A DNA stretch of 64,000 nt from Apostichopus japonicus (lineage: Eukaryota > Echinodermata > Holothuroidea > Aspidochirotida > Stichopodidae). The stretch spans positions 16,696,984 to 16,760,983 of the forward strand of contig NC_092564.1 of assembly GCF_037975245.1 (NCBI RefSeq), given 5' to 3'. Below the pieces are notes generated by a model. The model made no database searches, had not been told where the DNA came from, and was given only the letters and a program-made list of their open reading frames with translations. Both the position numbers and the translations under genes were made by a program. Shown here piece after piece: positions 40,601-53,400 of this stretch. Every line of letters begins with the position of its first letter. Within the stretch, counting starts at the first letter, position 1.

Positions 40601-41286
40601 AGGTCCCTCACCTAACAGTCAAGGGTATGTGACCGACTGCCATCAATATCGGCTGTTTAACAACACAACCAGACGCTTTAACAAAACCTAGCTATTTTAA
40701 ACAATTTTGACAAATCATTTTCAGATCGAGACAAAACCGAACCACCGACAGTCCAGTTCCAATCCGTTCAGCCGACGCCGGTCGAGTTAGTCCTCAACGA
40801 GAAGACCAAGGTCTTTACAGATGTGACAGTGAGATTCAACGAGGACAACACTGACCCGGACACTGCAGGGGAGGAGCTTTGGCAGATGGCCGTGTGGTTC
40901 AGTAAGGACGATGACGGTGCCGGTTCATCGACAGGATTTGTGGAATCCGCTCTGACGGACGACCAAGGAACCATGCCCGTTGACTTTGACAACTTTGTGA
41001 TGGAGGTAATGTGCTTAGGATGAGATATGATCGTTTTGAATCTTGGGATTGAATCTATAAGGGAGGAAGGGGGAGGGGGGGAGGGGGTTGGTGATGGTTA
41101 TCTCCCACTCCATCACCATGTGAGTCTACTCCCTCTTTCAAGTGTATTAACATTTCCAATTTTTTTGGTTAGGGTTAATGGCAATTCTGTAAGAGATCTG
41201 GATAGTGGAATATCAATGCATCTATCCCATGCTTTCAACGCGCATAGTTAGTGACCACACACACACACACGCACACACGCATATAT

Positions 41287-41325
<39 letters not shown>

Positions 41326-41398
41326 GATATATATATATATATATATATGCCTTTCTCTAAATGCAGCATAGTTGTTTACAGTTTTTCAGTTATTCCTT

Positions 41399-41437
<39 letters not shown>

Positions 41438-44400
41438 GTGCTTTGCACATGTATGACTTAAATGACGTAGTACCTGCTTCGGTGGTCCCTTTCCACTTTG
41501 CCACAATGTGAAGGAGACATTCTCCGATACCTTCTCACATAAATTTGGACCCATCGGTTGTACTGAAATAACTGGTTTTGAAAGTTTGATGTATTTGAAA
41601 TTTTTGATGAGCCTGAAAGGGCCTTTTGCTCCACCTCAAAATCCGGTCAAGAAAGACAGAATTTGCTGGAAATTTTGTTCCTGAAATTAAGAGTTGCTCC
41701 TGACTCCCAACGGGAGACTTCATTTCACCTCATCCTTTCGCCATCAGTTCTGTTTCCATAGTTACTTCTCAGAATATTAAATAACCCTGAAAAATTCAGT
41801 TCAAAACTTATCAATATGGAAATGTGTTTTATTTGTAAGATTTTAGCATTCCATTTCAAGGAGATAGGTGTGCTGCTGCACTGGATATGACCTTTCACCT
41901 TGTATTTTACAGGATCTACCTATGACTGTTGACCTAGTGGGAAGTTTAGGTTGTGGCAAGTATAAATACATCTGTGCCAGAGTCAGGAAGGACAAACCTA
42001 ACCCAGATTACAAATTATTAGGGAAGAGCCGGGATGCCATCACAGGCTGTGCACCAGCGACATGTATAAGTAAGAAGTATAGTTCAATATCTCATCATTT
42101 GTATCTTTTTATTGCTCATTTTCTTTGTGTATTTTTCTTTTCTTCGGGTTTTAGCTATGTCATACCATGCCATGTGATGCTATATGTCAATAGCCTTAAG
42201 TGCGATGGATGAATAATATGGAAGATTGAGGATGGATGGCTTCATATTTCATGTAAAGTCCTAACATAGTTTAGGACGACACTGATGTCTTTTAAATGGC
42301 GAAGCAGTATTTAAATGCGACCAAGTTCAGGTAGTAGGCAGAATTGCCAACAGAAGTTTTCCCTGTTGAAGTTGCTTAAAGTTTTACAAAAGTAATTTCC
42401 TTTTCCTCAAAATTTCCTCAAAAGATCCTCTCAGAGAGTGAGGATGAAGTAGAGAATTGTATATATATATATTTCTTGGAGGAAAAGACTTTGTCGGTGA
42501 TTGTAAAATCATATTAATAGAGAACAATACTAATGAACTTTGAAAGGGTGAAGCAGTAAGAAAAAACATTTCAAACCGGTACTTGATGTTTTATTACGCC
42601 CTCAACAGTGCCTGAAGAAGATGAAGATGAACCGTTCCCTCCAGAGGAGGAAGAATCTATCATTGAAGTCGTTGCCACGACAACCACCCCAGTGGTCCTC
42701 TACCTGAATAAAGAAAATGAGGTCACCACGGATGTGGACATCACCTTTGACACAGACGTCAACATCAAGGGGACGGACCTGTGGGAGATGTCCATCTGGT
42801 TCAGCAAGCAGAAGGACGGATCAGGCAAACAGACAAACCTACGAGAGGCGGTCCTTACTCCCAGGCAGCGAAGCAAGAGCGTCAAACCCAATAAAGCACT
42901 GACGTATGTGGTGAGTATTGGGATGAAGCTTTCAGCCGACTCCTTCTGTCATGTCTTAGTCATGTTATTCTACTATTCATAAGGATAATAAACACCCTCT
43001 TAATAAAGAGCTCAACTCTCTTTGTCTACAAATTAACTTAATTTACGAAATTGTGCAATAAAACCAAAATATACGGTTCAAATTGTCAAAAATTTATATT
43101 TTTACAGAGCATCTATTTTAATTCAAAATGGAATTTTAAATGATTGGAGTTAATGTACCCTTTTTGATATTTCCTTATCATTCCCAGTTTAACTTAAAGT
43201 TTCAAAACTGTTGATTGTGTTACTTACCTTTTAAATGTCTTTTATCGCTTTCCTTTTTATTGTAATATTTGTATCATAACTTTTTAAACTCTCCTATTTA
43301 TATATTGTATTTTATGCTATTTATACTGGAATGAAGGAAACTGAAACTGATGCTAGAATCATACACACATCTTTTGAATCCAGTTGTTGCATATCCACCC
43401 AGTTGGGTCAAGTTTGTCCTATACTAGTACACTTTCATAAACCGGCTTCACAGCATTTGTACTGTTAGTATGAGCAGTACGAATATCCTGTTGCAATCAG
43501 ATACATTTTTTGTACTGTAAGTCACAGTGCTTGGAAGCATATTAGCTCATTGGAAATAGTCCAGGTATTAGCTCATTGGATATAGTCCAGGTATTATTGG
43601 AAATAGTCCAGGTATTAGAATATTAGTATGAGCAGTACGAATATCCTGTTGCAATCATATACATTTTTTGTACTGTAAGTCACAGTGCTTGGAAGCATAT
43701 TAGCTCATTGGAAATAGTGCAGGTATTATCTCATTGGAAATAGTCCAGGTATTAGCTTGTTGGAAATAGTGCAGGTATTATCTCATTGGAAATAGTCCAG
43801 GTATTAGCTCATTGGAAATAGTCCAGGTATTAGCTCATTGGAAATGTGCGTGTGTGTTTAAGTTGTTGTGATTATCTTGTAGGAACTGCCACAATCTGTG
43901 GATCTGACTGATGGCACCGGATGTGGCAAGTACAGATACATCTGCTCCGAGCTGAGAAAGTTCAATCCCAGTCCAGACTTTGAGTTAATAGATCGATACA
44001 GATTCTCCAGGAGAGGATGTGCTCAGGTTACTTGTGAAGGTTTGTAATGTCAGTGTGACACACCCCACCGTCGTAAATACACCAGAAAGTTTGGAGTACC
44101 TGACACTTACGTCACAAACTCCTTACCTTCTGGCCAATATACAAATGCATTTTTACCGCGTTGTCGGCGCTCAACTCCTAAGTCCTTCCCTTGTAAGTAG
44201 CCCCGCCTAACAAAGTGGGGATAATTTCAATGGCAGCAGGACCTCCTTCAGAGCTAGTCTGCTTCTCGAAGAATATCCGGCTAGGATAGGAATGTAAGGC
44301 CCTCTAACCTTTGTGTATATGCCCATACTATAGTAGTTTAACTGTGTTATACACAGGGAAGTGACCTACTTGACAAATCTACAAATGTTTTCTTCTTCGG

Positions 44401-47400
44401 TCAATTCCTTTAGTAATATAGGTCATCGTATATTAATTAACATCTACAAATGCGATGAAATGAGAATTAAGACTCGATCATTCTGTAGTAGACAAAGCAG
44501 TGTCTTAAACTTTTTTTTTCTGTCTATTTCTCTGAGATAAAAGTATCAGTATAATTGTATTGTTGCAATGCAGAAAGTTCATCCAGTGTTTGAAAATGTG
44601 GGGATTTCCAGGAAATGTAATGGATGCACATCAGTTGTACAGTCCCATGTTTATGTAATTAGTGTATAAATACATGGTTTTATTTCAAAGAGGAGCCAAA
44701 ATGAAAGTGTCACAGTGATATGACATAAGTGTTCATGTTGGGGCTAAACAATATCCTGGGGATGAACAACTGTAATAAGCAAATAGTGACCACATTTTCC
44801 TTGCAAGGAATTGGATTCTCACCCCCCCCCCCCCCTCCTCACCCCTTTCTTTAGCTGGTACTAATGATTTGTTTGTAACCGTTTAGTGAATTTATTGTTG
44901 TACATAATAACTGCAGTAGATTGCTCTCCAAAGATCAACTAAAATTTGCAATGTCATTCAGTATTTACCTACCCAAATTTTTTTTTAAGTACTTCTGCTT
45001 TAGCATGCTAATTAGCAAACCTAAATACTTTATCGAAAAATCTCCTCGCACAGAGGCCGGAGCGGAAACACCCATCGTTCAGTTCCGTAAAACACAACCC
45101 ACCCCGTTGACGCTCTACGTTGGCGAGAAGAATGATGTCACCACAGATGTAACCGTCAAGTTTGAGGAATCAATCACAGATCCAACAGTGGCCGGGGAAC
45201 AACTATGGCAGATGGCGCTGTGGTTCAGTAAGTCGGACGATGGCGTCGGATCCAGCACAGGATTTGTGGAGTCCACGCTGAACCAGGCCCAGGGATCTAT
45301 GCCCGTTGACTTTGATGACTTTGTCATGGAGGTAAGAAGATACGATGAATAATATCGGTATCGCGACATAGGTGACCGAAATTTAAAATTGTATTTAATA
45401 CGAAATATACTTCTTGACAAGTTAAGGAACGATCTGGTGTGAGTCTTGCCTCTAGAGCTATTTTTTTTTTATATAAATTGTTTATAGTTTCAGCGGCATC
45501 TTTTCATTCCCAGGAATTACCAATGTCTGTCGATTTGACTAATGCTGAAAGCTGCTCCAAGTACAAATACATTTGTGCCAGGGTGAGAAAAGACAGCCCG
45601 ACCCCAGACTACAAGCTGGTTGGCAAAAACCCAGCAGCCATCGTCGGTTGTGCTCCTGTCACATGTGAAAGTAAGTAGGTTGAATTAACCGTTGTGGAAG
45701 TTTTGTCAATCGAAATATTCAAACAGATTGTATTCTTAAGTGCAGTGGTCCATGAAATATTTTTGGCACTTGTCCGTGACCCGACGATCATCCCCTACCC
45801 TCCCCCCCTGCCCCCTCCAATTTATCATTACAATGCCACTGAAATATGATAGCTGATTATGATGATTGGCTCTGCTTCCTTGCCACAAGTTCATTGCTCT
45901 TGGTTTAAGAGGCTAAAAATGCAATCTTGAGATTAGCACACACTGCATGGGGACAGTGACCCATCTGACACATTGAAACCAATGTTTCTCTCTGGCCCTC
46001 GTAGAAAATAACTTGAGATTCCGGCCCCTGCGTCACAGTTTAGCATGTCCTCGAAAGTCTATATTGGGGGAGGTACTTGGATGAAGACATGCAGAGCAAA
46101 TTGTAGTATGTGACCTTACTTTGCCCGATGCTGGGGCCTGTTTGTTGCTTTACTTGTTCATGTCAAACCTAAATGATTAGAGATACATATCATGGAAAAC
46201 CTCATGGATATCGTTTTAATTTTTACTTTTAGCGAGAGGAGAAGAGGAACAGATCTTAGAGATCGTCTCCACCACCCCGACGCCCGTCACTTTATACACC
46301 AACGAGGTCAACGACGTCACCACGGACATCACCGTGATCTTTGACGCCGACTACGGTGTCAACGGAAAAGACAACTGGGAGATGTCGGTCTGGTATAGTA
46401 AATTAGCCGATGGCTCGGGCAAAGAGACCGACAAGGATGACGAGACATTGACTAGACCCCAGAGAAACCAACCGTTGACCATCGATGACCCCTTGTTCTT
46501 TGAGGTCAGTGAAGAATCCAGTTCACCCCTCCACCTTACCCCCCCCCCCCCCTCCCCACTCTGCCATCTACTTTCTGTCTCCACGAAATTTGAATTTTGA
46601 AGGAAAGGAGAATGAGCGAAGCTTGGACGGTGAAGGATTAAGTCAGTCTAATATTAAAAATTTCATCAGGATATTTAAATGTATGTTCAGCTGTTTTCCA
46701 TAGTCGCAATTAAAATTATGCTGATTTAAGGAAGTTTTTTGTAATTTCAGCTCCTGATCTGCTCCGCTAGTATTGACGATGTCAGTTCCAATAGTGTACC
46801 TCATTACTAATGTTATTTCTCTATTTATTTAAATTTGATAAATTTAGTCTGTTTTAAGTATCACTGCAGTAAAACTTCATACCAACAAGGAGGGCACAAA
46901 GTTACTAGAGAAAGTCCTACTCTTACTTACCTTGGCTAACTAATTATCGTCCATCGTTAACAAGTTACTGGAGGGGTCGCAACGATCCCATTACTCTTTC
47001 AGACGATGATCGAGCCATGGATACCTAAAATCATAATTTTCTCAAATGTAACAAAAACAAAACAATTTAAATAGGTTTAACACATGAACCTCTTTTCTCT
47101 TATAAACCTTCTCTCTCCATGGATCAGTCAAACAGTCAATTTTTATTAATACCTTCATGATTTTCCCTGATTTTGATGCTTTGCCACGATACTTTCTATC
47201 GTAGACGGTACCTAGCACGGTTGATCTGACCGGCTTAGGTTGTGGCAAGCACAAATACATCTGTGTCGAGATCCGTAAGAGCAACCCCGAACCCAAATTT
47301 GACTACACCCTGCGAAAGAACAGCTCCCCCCGTGGTTGCGCCAGAGTCACATGCATACGTGAGTATCTCACTTTTTTTACTCTTTGTCTAGAGTGTCCTC

Positions 47401-50400
47401 GATTACAGAACTTGCTGTTTCCTCCTAAGCCACGTGGAGTGATGTCAGTCGTGAATATCAGACGTTATCCGATCACTTGTAAAAAAAAAATTTTCTCGTG
47501 TTATAGATTTAATATCTAACCTCTGAGAAATGCAAAATTCATTCAAGGCCTCAAGCATAATTTCCGAAACTAATGAGACCAAAAAAGACAGATCTTTGCA
47601 GATTTTCAAGCTGCAAAGTGTTTTCAAGATAGCTTCTTGTTTTCTTTGCTTTGATTCAAATAACACTGATTATTATGGATATTTATTGTATGAAATGAAG
47701 AAAGGTAACCTAAGGTGAGCTATGCATCCCCCAAAATTCCTAGAATTGTCATCACAAGTCATTCTCACCTCTTTCCCCCCTCCCCCCCCCTTTGCAATTA
47801 AAAATCTTTGCTTATGTAGCGAGAGAAGAGGAGACCCCAACTGTCCAGTTCAAGTCCGTTCAACCGACTCCAATCACGCTGATCGTCGGACAGGAGAATG
47901 AGGTCACCACCGACGTATCGATCGAGTTCAACAGAGACAACACCGACGAGAGCACGGCCGGCACAGACCTCTGGGAATTGACGTTATGGTTCAGTAAATC
48001 AGAAAGTGGCGGAGGCTCAAGCACAGGGCTTCAAGACCAGACGCTGAGTCAGGCCCAGAAGGACATGCCGGTCGATTTCAACGATTTCGAATTCACTGTG
48101 AGTACTACATAGCTTGACGACGACAACTTAGTCTGAAGGAAATATTGGCGGGATAGGGTTCTCAAATCGCAGTTATAACTGACACAGTGCTCGTCCATGT
48201 GTAGCCTTCCGTTATAAATGGTAAATTTTATACATGCTAGGATATATTGATTAGAAATAGATTTTCTATAGAACTTGTCAAAATTTATAACATAAAGTTT
48301 ACACAATCTTCATGAGATGTATTTGAGAGCTTTCCATCGCAATTTCAATTTCTGTTAAATATTCCGTTCATAACTGATCCTTAATCATAGGCATAGGAGG
48401 CGGGGGGGCTGGGGGGCTGCAGCCTGCAATATTCTGAGAAATTTTCGGGCACCTACTGGAAGAAGAATAATTTGCAGTGTGTTTTTCATTTTTTTTTTGG
48501 TGAAACTTCGGCAATATGCTGAGAAATTTTCGGGCATCTATTGAAAGAATAATAATTTGCAATGGTTTTCAAATTTTGTGGTGAAAATTCAGGCAATATG
48601 CTAAGAATTTTTTCGGGCACCTACTGAAAGAATAATAAATTGCAGTGTGTTTTTCAAGTTTTTTGGTGAAAATTTGGGCAATATGCTGAGAATTTTTTCG
48701 GGCACCTACTGAAAGAATAATAAATTGCAGTGTGTTTTTCAAGTTTTTTGGTGAAAATTTGGGCAATATGCTGAGAATTTTTCGGGCACCTACCAGTGGC
48801 GGAGTGTCCATACAGTCAGAGGGGGCGGATGACCCCCTGACGGACTAAAATGGACTGCTGGCGCTTTTTACTTATTTTACTTATTCGCGATTATTGACTT
48901 TTTTATTGCGCTCTCAAATACCTATTGACATTTGTCACATTTTGTTGGTGCAATTTTCTGATTATTCTTCGTTTATCTGCAAATTAGCAAGGCCTGGAAA
49001 GGGTCATTCCGGCGATCTAGGGAGTATCTTTACTCGAAAAAAAATTCTGTACGCTCCGCGCCAACCTGTGGTGGCGCCCCGCTTAGATAGTGTCGAAAGC
49101 GCCCCTACAGACCATTCTCTCCCCCCTGACCAATACCCCTAGCTCCGCCACTGGCACCTACTGAAAGAAGAAGAATTTGCAATGTATTTTTCAATGGTTA
49201 AACATATATTATCATTAATATCATTATTGTTGTAACGACTTCCCCAATAATTATAACCAATATGGAAGGATAATAACACGGAAAATGATTGTACGTTATT
49301 GGCATGTGATGTAATAACGGAAGAATACCTATATGATATGCACATTAACATGTGGAACGCGCGCGGAGCGCGCGAAAAATTTTGGTTATATTTTTCGGGC
49401 AAGTCGTTACAGCCCCCCCAAATCAAATGAGGCTCCTACGCCTATGTCCTTAATTGTCATTTCTTTTAACCTATTAGGGAATGGAACTATCCGTGGATTT
49501 GACCGGTTTCATCGGTTGCGGCAAGTACCGCTACATCTGCGCTCGGATCAGAAAGAACGATCCAGAACCGGATTACGAATTAGTCGGCAAAGATCCCTCA
49601 TCAACCAGCGGGTGCGCCCCAGTCACTTGTGAAGGTAAAGATAATTTAGAGTCTGTAGTCTTCATCTCTGCCAAGATTTTTAGATGGGGTGAGGCAGATG
49701 AGGTTTTGAAGCGGACAGTTATTAAAAACTACAGGCCTAAAAAAATAAGGCTATTCACTGGCTAAATGCCAGTGGATTTGCCATTTGCCAGTAGAATGCA
49801 CTGACATTTCTTTGCCAGCTGTAGAAGTTAATGTTGCTTTTCTGTTAATTGAAGGAAAATTCAATTGGGGATTTGATTTGATCCAGTAGAGTTGATAAAC
49901 ATGCCAGTGGATATTGCCGTTTGCCAGTAGAATGCAATGACATTTCTTTGCCAGCTGTAGAAGTTAATGTTGCTTTTCTGTTAATTGAAGGAAAATTCAA
50001 TTGGGGATTTGATTTGATCCAGTAGAGTTGATAAACATGCCAGTGGATATTGCCGTTTGCCAGTAGAATGCAATGACATTTCTTTGCCAGCTGTAGAAGT
50101 TAATGTTGCTTTTCTGTTAATTGAAGGAAAATTCAATTGGGGATTTGATTTGATCCAGTAGAGTTGATAAACATGCCAGTGGATATTGCCGTTTGCCAGT
50201 AGAATGCAATGACATTTTTTTCCAGCTGTAGAAGTTAATGCAAGTGGGGATTTGATTTGTTCCAGTAGAGTCGTTATGCACTCGCATTTGGCAGAGAGGG
50301 GCTAAAGTTGTGAGATTCTAGGCCTGAACTGTATGTGTTCATTTCTACACTGCCAGTCATAAAATGGTTTGGATGATCCTGTTGTGATCTGAAGGCAAGT

Positions 50401-53400
50401 TTACTAGCAATTTCAAAATCTCTGGAAATCATACAGTGAATGATGTATGCTTCAGTTGAGCCTGTATTGCCATGACAAGTTTTGGAATTATCATGAAAGA
50501 GCATAGATATTGGCTCAAACACTCTTTGAATTCATTAATATATTTTAACCTTTAAAATTTGTGTGTAAAATTTCCCCAATGTTTTTTTCTTCCTTTTGCT
50601 CATGTTTGATTATTTTTACCTTATGCGTATATGTTTCATACTTATATTGTTGCAATGCGACTTCCATTAGCAATAAGGGATTGTTTTTGCTGTTCTGAGT
50701 AAGATTGAGTGATCTGAAAGAAAAAAAAGGGATCAAGTTTTTATTGAATGAATTACTTGTACGGATTCAGGGCTGAAAAAGACTTCATCGGTATGACCCA
50801 CTAACAGATGGGTTCCCTTCTCTTCGTACTTTCTCTTTAGGTCTCTTTTCTCTGGGTACTTGTCAGTGCCTCAGATCTCAAACCATGTCATAAACAAATG
50901 TGATGGGGTTCATCCTTTGGACAGAGTTGTCAATTCATCTCTGGAGAATTCTTTTGTTTCAGCATGAGGGTGTTAATTTAACTATTTTTTAACTATGATA
51001 GTAACCTTTGATATGTAAAAGGTCTCACCCATCTGTTATTTTTTTTTATCTCTTAAATTTTTGCCTCAAGATTTGAAAAGATTCAAGAATGTGTTCTCTT
51101 CATTTTATAACACTCTTCTTGATCATTATAACTTCAAAGCCCCCGAAGAGGAAGAGGAAGAGCCGTTGGTGATTGTCTCCACCGACATCACGCCAGCTAC
51201 GCTCTACATCGCCGAGGAGAACACCGTCTACCCGGACGTGACGGTGGAGTTTGAAGGAGAGGAAGGAGTGACCGGGACAGACCTCTGGGAGATGACCATC
51301 TTCTTCAACAAGAACGGGGACGGTTCTGGTAAGAGGACATCGGAAGCGACAAATACACTAACACAGAACCAGAAGGACCAACCTCTGGTCCTCACAGAAT
51401 CTCTAGTGTTTGAGGTTTGTTTGAATATTCTTCCAGTAAGAAATGCAGGCCCTAGCATAAGGTGAGTGGGGAGGGTGTCTGCCCAAAGCCCGAGGTCAGC
51501 TAGGTGGTCCAGGGTAATATGTTGTATGAAATATTATCATGTTATCATATTATACTTTAAGGAGAAATGAAGTATTATAAAATGAGGCCCGGTGATAGAG
51601 TTGTGTTCCCTAGGCCCCAACTTGGCTGTCAAGCCCCTTCCTGGCCAGTTGTAAGACATATCAGAAAGAAGAAATGGTATAGCTTTTGCAGAATAAGAAA
51701 GTTGAAAGCCAGTTGATAGGAACAATGAAATTACCACTATTTTCTCTGAAGATGCGTACAAGTTTTATCAAATTTTATCTCGAAAGGAGCATGATACACA
51801 TCAATGTATATCGTCTGTTCTCTGTGACAAGAAAATTGCAAAGTTTAAGAGGTTTAAATTTTTTTTGTCTTTGTTCAACTTGTATTTGAAAAGGAAATTG
51901 AGAAGGATCTAGACCTGACGGAAGCCGAAGGATGCGGCAAATATAAATACATCTGTGCGGAAATCAGGAAAGATAATCCTAGTCCACCATTCGAGTTCGA
52001 GAAGAAGAAACCGTCGTCCACTCTAGGATGTGCCAAGACAAGTTGTGACAGTAAGTGGCATATTCCCCCTGCCTCCCCACATGCAACCACTTTCATCTTC
52101 TATCCACCCTCATCCCCCCTCCCCTTACGAAATTTCTGTCTTCTCATAAATGATGCAAGTTCTAATATATGCGTAACATTTCACTCTGATCTCAATTACT
52201 TTACCCCAGTTCGTGAAATGCCCGAACCCACCGTCCAGTTTGCCTCTACACAACCCACCCCGGTTACCATCTATGAAGAAGAACTTAATGTCGTGAACAC
52301 CGACGTGGTGGTTACTTTCAACGAACCAAACACGGACCCAACCGTAGCTGGAGAGGACCTGTGGCAGATGCAGGTATGGTTCAGCAAGGCAGAGGATGGA
52401 CAAGGCTCTAGCATCGGAATGATCGAAGCAGCTCTTACCGAAGAACAAGCCAACAAGCCAATCGATTTCTCTGACTTCACATTTGAGGTAAAAAATTATG
52501 ACTTGTTTATATTTTCAGTTTGGGGCAAAACACGTGATGAGTGGTCGGGGGGGGGGGAAGGGGGTAGTGGCTGTGAGTGATTGGAGGAGAGGTACAGGTA
52601 AGTTTCATAACAGAACACATAACCATGCATTTGTTGAAACTAAAAAAATTAAAGCTTACTTTGGTATGTTTTTGGTGTTGTCATTTAATTTTTTGTTACT
52701 TTTCTTTTGATTTTTTTTTGCTAGGGGGTAGAAGGGAGAGCGGACCTCAGAACCCAGGGATGCGGCAAGTTCCGTTTCATCTGTGCTAGAATCAGACGAG
52801 ATAATCCCAATCCCAGTTACGAACTCGTCGGCAAAAGTCCAACGGCGACGACAGGATGTGCACCAGTCGAGTGCCTGCGTAAGTAGGCTTATATCACCGT
52901 CACTATGTCGAGTACCACAACCTCGTCGATTGTGATATTTTTCAAATATTATTCCTTGCTAAATACCAAAACATTGATTTTCACTTTGCTTGATTAATTA
53001 ATGTGTTATTATTATTATTTTATTATGATACAAAATTATTATATGACAATATTTTTTTGTGGGGGGGGGGGGTTGGGGTTGGGAGGATATGTAAATTCCC
53101 CATTTTTGTCTCTATCGATGTTGTTGCTAAAAAGGTACCAGGGTGACAAAAGATTTATAATCCAGTCTAGTCATTCCTTTCTGTTAATTTATCAAAATGT
53201 GTGTTCAGGGGCAGACAGAGAATTTTTAGAGGCATAGGAATAAGCAGACTAACCCATATGGGTCCTTCACCAGAAAACAATTAAGTTACATTCTGAGGCA
53301 TATGTAGGCTATAAATGAGGTTTATAATTAGGTCTACTTGCAAGGAATATCCCATGAACTACTAAATTTTTTGTCGGAGGTAGGAAAGGGGTGTCAGTAA

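Noticed and set aside
46740-46780. Acceptor-like AGs (TTTCAG, CGCTAG) that could open an extra exon before exon 37
   Set aside because: No B-type cysteine pattern follows, and the acceptor at 47204 gives a complete B exon in frame.
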